The position numbers and the translations under genes were made by a program. The notes beneath the pieces are model-generated. The model saw only the letters and a list, made by a program, of their open reading frames with translations. It was not told the DNA's origin and ran no database searches. Positions 15,285 through 22,709 of a stretch of DNA of 45,714 bases are shown in pieces. The first letter of the stretch is position 1, and the number at the start of each line of letters is the position of its first letter. The stretch comes from CAYNMC01 sp964398365 (GTDB lineage: Bacteria > Patescibacteriota > Microgenomatia > UBA1400 > CAYNMC01): contig CAYNMC010000008.1 in the NCBI GenBank assembly GCA_964398365.1, positions 1 to 45,714 of the forward strand. Direction: 5' to 3'.

Positions 15285-15680
15285 TTAATGATTGCCGTTT
15301 TTTTGGTTGACTCTATCCAAAAAAAATCTTATATCTGTGCCCGCTAAACAAAGAGCTTGAATCCTTTGTGCTTCGGGACGGCTTTGATTTAAGCATAGAA
15401 TACCAGTTAAAGCAGCCACCCGTCTTGCTAGAAATTCCCTTTTTTTTCCACTTTCTTTTTTCTCTCTTTTTTCCAAATATTGAATGGTTTCCTTCATGAC
15501 TGGCTCATAAGGTAAGCAATGAAAGTCAGGTTTAAATAGGTACCGAGGATAAGTTTGCCTAAAGGGATGGCACTTCTGCCAAAAAATTTTCGCTCCCCAA
15601 ATAATATCTTGCCATATTTGTTCTTCAGTTAAAGGCTTTTCCTGATTTGAGCTGGTTTCTTTTAAAGGTCTTTCAATCAT
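15285..15680 (-). CDS. Hypothetical protein, 131 aa
   Basis: I do not recognise this protein. It is soluble, with no membrane segment, and rich in aromatic and basic residues (IWGAKIFWQKCHPFRQTYPRY). It has a charged helix EKREKKESGKKREFLARRV and four cysteines with no clear zinc-ribbon spacing. A TATAAT box at 15703-15698 (minus strand) gives an 11-17 nt leader. A perfect palindrome (15681-15695) sits directly between that box and the ATG, so transcription may be controlled there. It is convergent with dnaB. Confidence 0.6.
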   Translation of the reverse strand: MIERPLKETSSNQEKPLTEEQIWQDIIWGAKIFWQKCHPFRQTYPRYLFKPDFHCLPYEPVMKETIQYLEKREKKESGKKREFLARRVAALTGILCLNQSRPEAQRIQALCLAGTDIRFFLDRVNQKNGNH

Positions 15681-15695
15681 ACATATTAAATATGT
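15681..15695. promoter_or_regulatory. Perfect palindrome at the start of the 131-aa gene
   Basis: ACATATT-A-AATATGT is a perfect dyad immediately 5' of the ATG at 15680 and 3' of the TATAAT box (15703-15698 on the minus strand). Its position over the predicted transcription start suits an operator. It could also simply be AT-rich chance sequence. Confidence 0.35.
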
Positions 15696-15794
15696 AAATT
15701 ATAACAAAAAAAATAAATTATAGCAATGGCCACCATTCCTTTTTGCTTAAAACATTGATAATGCAAGCTATTTTATCACTTTTTCAAAGATTAG

Positions 15795-15829
15795 AAAAAT
15801 CCGATCCGAAAAATCTGAAGCAGGATCGG
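15795..15829 (-). terminator. Intrinsic terminator-like hairpin, leftward
   Basis: CCGATCC at 15801-15807 and GGATCGG at 15823-15829 form a perfect 7-bp stem with a 15-nt loop. On the minus strand the stem is followed by ATTTTTCT, as in an intrinsic terminator. No leftward gene ends just to the right, so it may stop antisense transcription through maf, or insulate the gene at 15285-15680. Confidence 0.45.
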
Positions 15830-15896
15830 TAAGTGCCTTGACGCGAGAGAATTTTGAGCGCATGGAGTGAGGTTTTTTAGGATGATAAAATAAGAT

Positions 15897-16526
15897 GTGA
15901 AGATTATTCTGGCTTCTTCATCGGTCTGGCGTAAACAGGTAATGGAATCATTGGGATTGGCGTTTGAGGTGATTGAAAGCGGGCTTGACGAGGAGCCGGT
16001 GAAAAAAAGCGCCAAAAATCCCCGGGAATTAGTTTTGAAACTGGCTTGGCTTAAAGCCGAAAAGGTCCGGCGGCTAATAAGGAATAAAAATAAACCATAT
16101 TTAATTATTGCCGCCGACAGCGTGGCCTATTTAAAATCTGGTCAAAACTGGCGGTTGTTTGACAAACCTAAAAATCGTCAGCAGGCTAAGCTGATGTTAA
16201 CAACTTTAAGAGGGAAAAAACATCATTTTATTACCGGTTTGGTGGCGGTTGATCACCAGGGGAGGAGTTTGTCTGACGTTTGTCTTTCCCGTGTGGTTTT
16301 GAGGAATTTTTCCAGCGAAGTTTTGGCAAAGTTCTTGGTCAGTAACGGCTGGCAGGGGAAAGCAGGCGGCTATGATGTTATCCATCAACAATTGGTTATC
16401 AGCTACAGCGGCAGTTATAGCAATATCTGCGGTTTACCCAAAGAAAAACTAATCCCGATGCTGAAAAAGTTTGGCATTAACGTAGAAAGGAAAAAGGGAG
16501 AAATGGAGGTAAAAAAATCAAAGTGA
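15897..16526 (+). CDS. maf: Maf-type nucleotide pyrophosphatase
   Basis: Maf proteins hydrolyse non-canonical or regular nucleoside triphosphates and are linked to septum arrest. The N-terminal motif IILASSSVWRKQVMESLG matches the lilASaSprR..lL signature with looser arginines. AADSVAY holds the catalytic Asp of the usual AADTvV. TGLVAV, the KAGGYDV segment and YSNICGLP are all present. The length is 209 aa. The start is GTG at 15897; the overlapping ATG at 15895 runs straight into TGA. A TAAAAT box ends 5 nt before the GTG and no Shine-Dalgarno is seen, so a leaderless mRNA is likely. Confidence 0.88.
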   Translation: MKIILASSSVWRKQVMESLGLAFEVIESGLDEEPVKKSAKNPRELVLKLAWLKAEKVRRLIRNKNKPYLIIAADSVAYLKSGQNWRLFDKPKNRQQAKLMLTTLRGKKHHFITGLVAVDHQGRSLSDVCLSRVVLRNFSSEVLAKFLVSNGWQGKAGGYDVIHQQLVISYSGSYSNICGLPKEKLIPMLKKFGINVERKKGEMEVKKSK

Positions 16527-16536
16527 ACAGAGGGAA

Positions 16537-16576
16537 AGTACAATAAAAAGCAGCACGTGCGGCGCTATATTGTACT
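16537..16576. promoter_or_regulatory. 40-bp dyad, third copy of the PaaX-associated palindrome
   Basis: AGTACAAT (16537-16544), 8 bp, the palindrome GCACGTGC (16553-16560), 8 bp, ATTGTACT (16569-16576). The outer arms are perfectly complementary and the centre is self-complementary. Spacing and core match the copies upstream of the PaaX-type gene at 29051-29161. It lies 11 bp after maf and 100 bp before the hydrolase. It may be an operator, or a dispersed palindromic repeat; as an RNA hairpin it lacks a T-run. Confidence 0.55.
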
Positions 16577-16676
16577 ATTGGGTTTTACACTTTAGGTTCT
16601 GGGTCATTATTAAAACCACTTAAAATCTCTTATCAAGAAAGATAAAATATAAAATAGAAGAAAGAGAGGAAAGGAT

Positions 16677-17720
16677 ATGAGAGAAGAAATGCAAAATTCC
16701 AAAAAAATAGGTCTTTGGTTTAAAAATCAAACGCTTAATTTGTTGTTTGTGGTTGGGGTGATTATGCTGATTTTAGTTTTTGGGTTTTGGTGGCTGTTCA
16801 ATAAAAATCACGCTGTGATTTTTCTTTCGCCGCTGGTTACTACGCGGGAGGTTAGTAAAGAGAAACTTTTGGAAAAATATACCTATGAAAACCTGAAAAA
16901 GCGGGGCGGCAGGCCAAGCGAGGTTAAATTGGAAAGGATTTTGAAGGAGGAAACCGAGTTTACCGCCTGGTTATTTTCCTATCAATCCGAGGGTCGCAAA
17001 ATCACCGGCTTGGCTCATTTACCGAAAACCGAAGGCAAATCACCGGTGGTGGTGATGGTTCGTGGCTATGTCGAACCGGCTGAGTATAAAACGGGCATAG
17101 GGACGCGGCCAGCCGGTGAATATTATGCCAAGCGTGGTTATCTTACTTTAGCGCCGGACTTCCTTGGTTACGGCGAATCAGACATGCCACCCACGAGCAA
17201 TATCTGGGAGGAGCGGTTTTTAAGACTGCCGGCAGTTATGGATTTACTTGCCTCCATTCCCAACCTGCCTGTGGCTGATCCGGCGCGAGTTTTCTTATGG
17301 GGTCATTCCAACGGCGCTATGATTGTCCTTTCGGTGCTTGAGCTTACTGGCAAGGCCTATCCGGCTACCCTCTGGGCGCCGATGAGCCAGTATTTTCCCT
17401 ACGATGTTCTTTACTACACCTATGAAGCCGAAGATGGCGGTAAAAGTTTGCGCAAGGCGCTGGCAGAATTTGAAAAAGATTACGATACCGACGCTTATAA
17501 TTATAAAAACTATCTTGAGTGGCTGGACACTCATTTACAAATTCATCAAGGCACAGCCGACCCTTATATTCCTTTAAACTGGACAGAAACTTTGGTAAAC
17601 CAGTTAAAAGCGCAAGGGGTAAAGGTAAACTATTATCTTTATCCGGCAGCCAATCATAACCTTCAACCCGGTTGGGAAACAGTCGTGGCAAGAGATTTGA
17701 ATTTTTTTAAGCAATTTTAA
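16677..17720 (+). CDS. Membrane-anchored alpha/beta hydrolase (S9/prolyl oligopeptidase-like)
   Basis: This is a serine hydrolase displayed outside the membrane by one N-terminal anchor (residues 20-41, LNLLFVVGVIMLILVFGFWW). The hydrolase domain starts near residue 110 (GLAHLPKTEGKSPVVVMVRG). The nucleophile is Ser211 in WGHSNGA, with likely Asp295 in QGTADPYIP and His327 in PAANHNLQ, in the canonical order. The substrate is unknown; peptides or esters are possible. The RBS AGAGGAAAGGAT is fair. The dyad at 16537-16576 lies 100 bp upstream. The two ABC-2 permeases follow 15 bp downstream, so the three may be co-transcribed. Confidence 0.82.
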   Translation: MREEMQNSKKIGLWFKNQTLNLLFVVGVIMLILVFGFWWLFNKNHAVIFLSPLVTTREVSKEKLLEKYTYENLKKRGGRPSEVKLERILKEETEFTAWLFSYQSEGRKITGLAHLPKTEGKSPVVVMVRGYVEPAEYKTGIGTRPAGEYYAKRGYLTLAPDFLGYGESDMPPTSNIWEERFLRLPAVMDLLASIPNLPVADPARVFLWGHSNGAMIVLSVLELTGKAYPATLWAPMSQYFPYDVLYYTYEAEDGGKSLRKALAEFEKDYDTDAYNYKNYLEWLDTHLQIHQGTADPYIPLNWTETLVNQLKAQGVKVNYYLYPAANHNLQPGWETVVARDLNFFKQF

Positions 17721-17735
17721 ATTTTTAGAAATTTT

Positions 17736-18539
17736 ATGGCAAAAAAAATTACCACGGTTTTGGCATTTTTTAAAATTACCCTTAAGGAGACTTTTACCTA
17801 TCGAGGGGTTTTACTTCTTTGGCTCTTGGGGTGGTTGTTAAGCTTTTTGACGATGTATTTTTTGTGGCAGACCTCGGCTGTTAACGGCAGAGTCGGCAGC
17901 TTTAGCCTCAATGAACTGATTTCTTATTATTTTATCGGCGTCTGCGTCGTGGTCCTTTGCGGCTGGTATCCTTTTTATGCCATTCACGAAATGATTAAAA
18001 ATGGTTCGGTGGTGCACTTTTTACTTAAACCCGTGGATTTTTTCTGGTATGCTTTGGGTTTTGAACTGGGATGGCACAGCGTGAACACTCTGCTTTATCT
18101 TGGTTTTTTAAGTTTAATCATCTTTTTCCTTAAAAATCAGCTTGTTTTTAACTTGTTTTGGTGGCAATTGCCCAGTTTTCTTTTAAGTTTGGCGATGGCG
18201 GCTTTAATTAGTCTGGAGGTTAATTTAATTTTAGCCTCAGCCACCTTTTGGTTAACGAAATCAGAAGGCTTGGGAAGTCTTTTTTGGATGGCGATTTTTC
18301 TCTTGGGCGGTCAGGCTGTACCCTTAGATTTTTTCCCTCAGCGCTGGCAGGCTTTAGTGGCGGTTTTACCTTTTCGTTTTATGTATTCTCTGCCTTTGGA
18401 AGTTTATTTAAACAGGGGAGTAATTTTAGGTCTGCCGCTTTCTTTGTTGCTGGGGTTTTTCTGGATAATCGCTCTTTACTTAATTTTTAAGTTTTCTTGG
18501 CGGAAAGGCTGCCAGGTCTACACCGCCTTTGGTCAATGA
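17736..18539 (+). CDS. ABC-2 family permease, subunit 1 (DUF990-like)
   Basis: This is an integral membrane subunit of an ABC exporter. It has six predicted helices; the first is LLLWLLGWLLSFLTMYFLW (about residues 26-45). The motif HEMIKNGSVVHFLLKPVDFF, near residues 82-101, with its 'G.....LLkPv' pattern, is characteristic of the COG4587/COG3694 permease pairs. The C-terminal PLDFFPQRWQALVAVLPFRF segment is also typical. The length is 267 aa. It overlaps the second permease by ATGA at 18536-18539. No ATPase gene is adjacent, although this family normally sits beside one. Confidence 0.82.
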   Translation: MAKKITTVLAFFKITLKETFTYRGVLLLWLLGWLLSFLTMYFLWQTSAVNGRVGSFSLNELISYYFIGVCVVVLCGWYPFYAIHEMIKNGSVVHFLLKPVDFFWYALGFELGWHSVNTLLYLGFLSLIIFFLKNQLVFNLFWWQLPSFLLSLAMAALISLEVNLILASATFWLTKSEGLGSLFWMAIFLLGGQAVPLDFFPQRWQALVAVLPFRFMYSLPLEVYLNRGVILGLPLSLLLGFFWIIALYLIFKFSWRKGCQVYTAFGQ

Positions 18540-19330
18540 GATTAAAACGTTATCTTAAACTTTGGCTAGCTTTTTTTCGTTACAACCTGCAAGTGCTTTT
18601 TGAGTTTCGGGGAGAATTTTTATTTTGGACTATTAATATTTTTCTTTGGCTGGCAATTGGCTTTCTGGCTTTGGAGTTAATTTTTGGTCAAATTGAAACC
18701 ATTGCCGGCTGGTCTAAAAATGAAGTCTATTTGGTTTTTTTTATTGCCTCTCTTTTTAGCGACCTTTTTTGGACCTTTTTCTTTATCAACTTAAACGTTT
18801 TTTCCCACTTGATCCGCCTTGGCCATCTGGATTATATCTTGCTTAAACCAGTTAATCAGCGCTTTTTACTTTCTTTCAAATATTTTGATTTTGATCATTT
18901 GTTAAGGATGGTTTTTTTAAGTTATCTTATTTATCGTTATACCATTTTAACCAGCGGCCAGCTAGTTTTTCTTAATTTTTTTCTTTTTCTTTTACTTTTT
19001 TTCTGCGGAGTAATCATTTTCTATAGTCTTTTTTTTGCGCTTACCTTGCTTAATATTTGGTTTGTTAACCTTTCCAATCTTTTGGATTTTTTTCAGGAAA
19101 TCCGTGAGTTGGGTGCCAAACCGATTTATATCTTTAAAAATTTTTGGTTTTATCTTTTTTCTTTAATTGTGCCAGTGGGTTATATTGCTACTTTTCCGGC
19201 TCAGGCTTTAATGGGTAAGATTGAAATTTGGCAAGTGGCAGCCGCGCCAATTTTAGCCGTTGTCTTTTTTATCCTTTCGGATAAATTCTTTCATTTTGCC
19301 TTAAAGCACTACAGCTCCGCTTCCAGTTAA
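18536..19330 (+). CDS. ABC-2 family permease, subunit 2 (DUF990-like)
   Basis: This is the partner of the preceding permease. The ATG at 18536 overlaps the upstream TGA, which marks tight coupling; a longer in-frame start at 18497 would read into the upstream gene. The product (264 aa) has about six helices and the paired-family motif HLIRLGHLDYILLKPVNQRF near residue 86. It also has IREL and PVGYIATFPAQALMGK near the end, a conserved exit-loop motif. The two permeases should form a heterodimer that needs an ATPase encoded elsewhere. The tRNA-Leu gene lies just downstream on the other strand. Confidence 0.82.
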   Translation: MRLKRYLKLWLAFFRYNLQVLFEFRGEFLFWTINIFLWLAIGFLALELIFGQIETIAGWSKNEVYLVFFIASLFSDLFWTFFFINLNVFSHLIRLGHLDYILLKPVNQRFLLSFKYFDFDHLLRMVFLSYLIYRYTILTSGQLVFLNFFLFLLLFFCGVIIFYSLFFALTLLNIWFVNLSNLLDFFQEIRELGAKPIYIFKNFWFYLFSLIVPVGYIATFPAQALMGKIEIWQVAAAPILAVVFFILSDKFFHFALKHYSSASS

Positions 19331-19345
19331 CCAATTTAAGAGGGG

Positions 19346-19432
19346 TGCCACGAGTCGGAGTCGAACCGACACGGAGGGGTTACCTCCACAGGTTTTTGAG
19401 ACCTGCGCGTCTACCAATTCCGCCATCGTGGC
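19346..19432 (-). tRNA. tRNA-Leu (anticodon CAA)
   Basis: The minus strand folds as a class II tRNA of 87 nt. The acceptor GCCACGA pairs with TCGTGGC. The anticodon stem CAGGT/ACCTG holds the loop CTCAAAA with anticodon CAA. The long variable arm GGAGG-TAACC-CCTCC and the T arm GTCGG-TTCGACT-CCGAC are intact. The discriminator base is A, as needed for leucine, and CCA is not encoded. It reads leucine codon UUG. Confidence 0.95.
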
Positions 19433-19559
19433 TCTTTTTAAAGCTTCATAACTTACTCAACTTAACTATTTAATTATAACAAAACAAAATTTAGCCTAAA
19501 AATTACTAATTTGCCAGCAAACCAGCTTTTTTGCTTTGAAATTTTTAAATAATGAATCC

Positions 19560-20024
19560 TTAAGAGAAAAAAAGATAAAGACAAAAGAAAATAAGAAGAA
19601 GTTGCGTGGCAAGTCCGCCATAGAAACTGCCATTGTGTTGGTGGCGATGCTGAAAATCCACATAACGCTCAAGCCAGCGATTTTTAAAGCCCAAAAAGTA
19701 ATAAGGAATTTCAATGGTATCAGGCAGGGTAGCCAAAAAAATCGCCCCGGCAAAAAGGGCGATTACCCAAGGTTCTGTCCAAAACTTAACAAGAATGTAG
19801 GCACAAAAAAAGAGGGCAAGTGAGCCATCGATGAGAATCACGATCAGCGAACTTAGCCTAAACTTTTTTTTCTTTTTAAATTCTGTATATAAGTGAGGGT
19901 TCCAGTGGAGCACATAAAAATCCAGCAAAAAATGAGAAATAAAAGCCAGCGGTAGAGCCAACCACGGAGAAGGAATAAATTTAACAATCACGGCGGCAGC
20001 CAAAGTATGAGGGAAGGTTAACAT
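19560..20024 (-). CDS. Small membrane protein, YdjM-like metal-dependent hydrolase family
   Basis: The 154-aa product has about four membrane segments and histidine pairs at the membrane edges: FPHTLAAAVI near the start, ISHFLLDFYVLHWNPH near residue 34, and DFQHRHQHN near residue 123. This His/Asp layout resembles the YdjM / membrane-bound metal-dependent hydrolase group, which has a loose link to DNA damage responses in E. coli. It is a weak family match. TATTAT-like sequence lies just upstream of the ATG. It sits between tRNA-Leu and lgt. Confidence 0.55.
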   Translation of the reverse strand: MLTFPHTLAAAVIVKFIPSPWLALPLAFISHFLLDFYVLHWNPHLYTEFKKKKKFRLSSLIVILIDGSLALFFCAYILVKFWTEPWVIALFAGAIFLATLPDTIEIPYYFLGFKNRWLERYVDFQHRHQHNGSFYGGLATQLLLIFFCLYLFFS

Positions 20025-20092
20025 ATATAATAAATATACAAAAAACCATTATAGCAATAAAGATTAACTTACGTCAATAGCGATTCCTTAAG

Positions 20093-20155
20093 TTGCCGGC
20101 CCTGCTTGAGTTTTTGAGTCCAAGTTGCTTTTAAAGCTTTGTTTGAAGCCGGCAA
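20093..20155. promoter_or_regulatory. Inverted repeat in the gap before lgt
   Basis: TTGCCGGC (20093-20100) and GCCGGCAA (20148-20155) are perfectly complementary and 47 bp apart. Flanking CTTAA and TTAAG extend the pairing with a small internal loop. The palindrome GCTTTTAAAGC is in the loop. The element ends about 10 bp before the TATAAT box of lgt at 20166-20171, so it may bind a regulator or be an old repeat. Confidence 0.3.
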
Positions 20156-20165
20156 AGAGTTAAGT

Positions 20166-20171
20166 TATAAT
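20166..20171 (+). promoter_or_regulatory. -10 box of lgt
   Basis: TATAAT at 20166-20171 lies 25 bp before the lgt ATG at 20197, giving a leader of about 18 nt. No Shine-Dalgarno sequence is seen in that leader. AT-rich alternatives (TAAAAT at 20171-20176) are adjacent. Confidence 0.45.
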
Positions 20172-20196
20172 AAAATATAAATTTTCTTAAAAACCA

Positions 20197-21120
20197 ATGT
20201 TGCCTACTTTATTACAAATTGGACCTTTAACTTTAAGTTCTTTGGGATTTTTTCTTTTTTTAGCCTTTTTGACTGGCGCTTTTTTTATTTGGCAGAAGGG
20301 TAGGGAAGAAAATTTTGACAGTGAACCTTTAATGGACAGTGTTTTTCTCACGACGCTGGCCGCCTTTCTTGGCGCGCGATTTTTATTTTTGGTTTTTACT
20401 AGTCCTCCAAAACTTTTTTGGTTTTTTAATTTTTTTAAACATCCGGGGTTTTCTTATTTTGGTGCCCTGTTGGCTGGTTTGGGTTTTTTGCTTTTTTTCT
20501 GCCAAAAACAACGCTGGCAGTTCTTTAGACTGATGGAGATTTATGTTTTCGGAGTGGTACCGGCCCAGATTTTCGTGCGGCTAGGAAATTTTTTAGACGG
20601 CAGTTTTACCGGCAAAGAAAGTTTTCTGCCTTGGGCGCTTAAATTTCCGGGACAAGAAAAAGCGGTTCACCCCCTGGCCTTATATGAAATTATTTTCCTT
20701 ACCCTTCTTTACTGGTTGCTTAAAAAGATGGAGAGGCAGTATCGGTTTTTGAGTTGGTATAAGGGTAAAAGGAATGAGGCTCAGCCAGGTTTTTTGTTGC
20801 TTCTTTATTTACTGGGTTATGGTATCTTTCGTTTCCTACTTGAATTTGCTAAGACTTCTTCGTTATACTTAAAAGGTTTAGCTTGGGAACAATGGCTGGC
20901 GTTAGGTTTAATTTTAGCCAGTTTTCTTATTTTTTATGAGCGAACGGGTAGGAGCGGTGAAGAAATCAAAAGTTTTGGCTGGATGCTGTGGCAGAAACTT
21001 ATTTTACGCAAAAATCAGGAAAAATTAGAAATTTTAAAGCCGGTTTTTAGTCCAAGACCGCGGCCAAAAAAGAAAACCGCAGCCTTTCATCTTAAAGCCG
21101 GTATGGAGGCCAAAAGGTAA
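20197..21120 (+). CDS. lgt: Prolipoprotein diacylglyceryl transferase
   Basis: Lgt attaches diacylglycerol to the lipobox cysteine of prelipoproteins. Seven membrane helices are visible from residue 10 on. The conserved signature region reads VRLGNFLDGSFTGKESFLPW, looser than the usual GR.GNF.N.E, and HPLALYEIIFL with the important HP..LYE motif follows. YGIFRFLLEFAK corresponds to the conserved RF..EF segment. The Lys/Arg-rich tail (PRPRPKKKTAAFH) is cytoplasmic. The length is 307 aa. It clusters with lspA, the next lipoprotein-maturation step, with a DksA-type gene between. Confidence is slightly reduced by the relaxed signature. Confidence 0.88.
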   Translation: MLPTLLQIGPLTLSSLGFFLFLAFLTGAFFIWQKGREENFDSEPLMDSVFLTTLAAFLGARFLFLVFTSPPKLFWFFNFFKHPGFSYFGALLAGLGFLLFFCQKQRWQFFRLMEIYVFGVVPAQIFVRLGNFLDGSFTGKESFLPWALKFPGQEKAVHPLALYEIIFLTLLYWLLKKMERQYRFLSWYKGKRNEAQPGFLLLLYLLGYGIFRFLLEFAKTSSLYLKGLAWEQWLALGLILASFLIFYERTGRSGEEIKSFGWMLWQKLILRKNQEKLEILKPVFSPRPRPKKKTAAFHLKAGMEAKR

Positions 21121-21125
21121 ATAAA

Positions 21126-21494
21126 ATGACTATTAGATTTCCCCCAAAACTTTTAAAACCATTGGAGATTTTTTTAAGACAAAGAGAAAAAAAATTAAGA
21201 GATCAAAAAAGAGATCTGGAAAAAGAAGATCCTTATAACGATACCAGTCGTCTAAATGATAATGCCGCGGTTGATACCGAAGCTGCCGAAGAAGCTGGCC
21301 ATGAACGGGTTTCCGCTCTTAAGGTAGAAATAGACAAGGCGTTGATTGAAATCCGAAAGACTTTAACGCGCATCAAAATCGGTAAATATGGCATTTGTGA
21401 GCGTTGCCACAAAATGATTGATACCGACAGGCTGGCAGTTAAACCAACGGCAACTTTGTGTATTGAATGCGAGCGGAAAAATCACAAGAAGTAG
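21126..21494 (+). CDS. DksA/TraR-type C4 zinc-finger protein
   Basis: This protein, or its relatives, binds RNA polymerase through the secondary channel. The 122-aa product has a coiled-coil N-terminal half with acidic NDTSRLNDNAAVDTEAAEEA near residue 38. The C-terminal zinc finger is CERCHKMIDTDRLAVKPTA...CIEC, matching the dksA/traR signature. It is close in length to small DksA/TraR or YteA-like proteins. It starts 5 bp after lgt and ends 4 bp before a GTG start of lspA, so the three are an operon. Whether it binds ppGpp cannot be told here. Confidence 0.85.
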   Translation: MTIRFPPKLLKPLEIFLRQREKKLRDQKRDLEKEDPYNDTSRLNDNAAVDTEAAEEAGHERVSALKVEIDKALIEIRKTLTRIKIGKYGICERCHKMIDTDRLAVKPTATLCIECERKNHKK

Positions 21495-21507
21495 CAAAGT
21501 GGCATAC

Positions 21508-21882
21508 ATGGCTGGCTGGTTGCTGATTTTTTTCCTTATTTTTTTGGATCAATTGAGCAAGGGACTGGTTTGCCATTATCTTCCCCAATGTTGGTCTTTA
21601 AATCGAGGAATAAGTTTTGGTTGGTTTTCTGGGAGTTTTTTTTGGTGGCTGAGTTTGGGCCTGCTTTTAATTTTGCTGATGATTTATAAAAAGGAAAAAT
21701 CGCTGGCTCTTAGCTTAATTCTTGCCGGCGGCTGGGCTAATTTTTTAGATAGAATAATAAGGGGAGGTGTGGTTGACTGGTTGCGTTTACCGTTTTTTCC
21801 GTGGAGTTTTAATCTGGCTGATTTTTTGATTAGCCTGGGGGTGATTTGTTTAATTGTCAGCTTAAAAAAGTCAACTAATTAA
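21508..21882 (+). CDS. lspA: Lipoprotein signal peptidase (signal peptidase II)
   Basis: LspA cleaves the signal peptide after Lgt has modified the lipobox cysteine. The product (124 aa from the ATG; GTG at 21499 is an alternative start) has four helices. Conserved motifs are DQLSK, LNRGISFGWF (NxGxxFG), AGGWANFLDRIIRGGVVDW with the first catalytic Asp, and FNLADF with the second. It is shorter than the E. coli enzyme (164 aa) but contains both aspartates. It follows lgt and the DksA-type gene, making a lipoprotein-maturation operon. Confidence 0.92.
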   Translation: MAGWLLIFFLIFLDQLSKGLVCHYLPQCWSLNRGISFGWFSGSFFWWLSLGLLLILLMIYKKEKSLALSLILAGGWANFLDRIIRGGVVDWLRLPFFPWSFNLADFLISLGVICLIVSLKKSTN

Positions 21883-21902
21883 GCCTAATTTGATATTTAA
21901 AA

Positions 21903-22709
21903 ATGCGCAAACAACACAACCCAAAAATTATTTTTGAGGATGATCAAGTTTTGGTAATAGAAAAACCTGCGGGCTTAGTGGTAAATCGGGCAGCGACGGT
22001 CAAAGAAAAAACTTTACAGGACTGGCTAGCTCAGCGGCTTCAATTTTTTACCAGCGAAAATGAAAGTAAAGAAAATAAAGAATTCAGAAAGCGCACCGGT
22101 TTGGTTCATCGTTTAGACAAAGAGACTTCAGGTTTAATGGTGGTGGCTAAAACAGTCGCCGCTTATGAATTTCTGGTGAAGCAATTTAAAGAAAGAAAAG
22201 TGCTCAAAAAATATTTAGCCCTGGTTCATGGCCGTTTGAAGCCCTTGACTGGTGATATTCAGGCGCCCATTAAAAGGCATCCTCGGAATCGGTTTCGCTT
22301 TGGCGTCTTTGTCGATGGTCGGCCAGCCATTACTCATTATCAAGTTCTGGCTTACTATGAACATCCGAAAGAAAAGAATAAAAGTAAACGCTATTATTCC
22401 TTGGTTGAAGTGGTACCAAAAACCGGGCGAACACACCAAATCCGTGTTCACTTTTCTCACCTGCATTACCCGGTAGTAAGCGACAGGCTTTATGCCGGTC
22501 GGAAAACCAGTCGGCAGGATCGAGGTTGGTGTCCGCGGCTTTTTCTTCATGCTGCCTATCTTGAATTTACCCATGTCACCAGCGGCAAAAAGTTAAAATT
22601 TGTTTCAAAATTACCGGCGGCTTTGGCCTTGGCGCTTTCTTCCCGAAAACTATTTAAAAATTTTTCATCGCCGGCCAGCGAGGGAGAGTTAACTTATGAC
22701 CATAAATAA
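21903..22709 (+). CDS. RluA-family pseudouridine synthase
   Basis: This enzyme converts uridine to pseudouridine in rRNA, possibly like RluD in the 23S H69 loop. The catalytic motif is HRLDKETSG with Asp72. VIEKPAGLVVNRA precedes it, and KTGRTHQIRVHFSHLHYPVV and FLHAAYLEF follow, all typical. There is no obvious S4 domain, so an RluA/RluC/RluD assignment is open. The length is 268 aa. It starts 20 bp after lspA and overlaps the next gene by 14 bases, in the same operon. Confidence 0.9.
   Translation: MRKQHNPKIIFEDDQVLVIEKPAGLVVNRAATVKEKTLQDWLAQRLQFFTSENESKENKEFRKRTGLVHRLDKETSGLMVVAKTVAAYEFLVKQFKERKVLKKYLALVHGRLKPLTGDIQAPIKRHPRNRFRFGVFVDGRPAITHYQVLAYYEHPKEKNKSKRYYSLVEVVPKTGRTHQIRVHFSHLHYPVVSDRLYAGRKTSRQDRGWCPRLFLHAAYLEFTHVTSGKKLKFVSKLPAALALALSSRKLFKNFSSPASEGELTYDHK

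Noticed and set aside
16524..18539. Reassigned UGA codon (glycine) as in some CPR groups
   Set aside because: TGA ends maf, the first permease and the LCP-like gene at sensible positions, and no in-frame TGA breaks a conserved gene.
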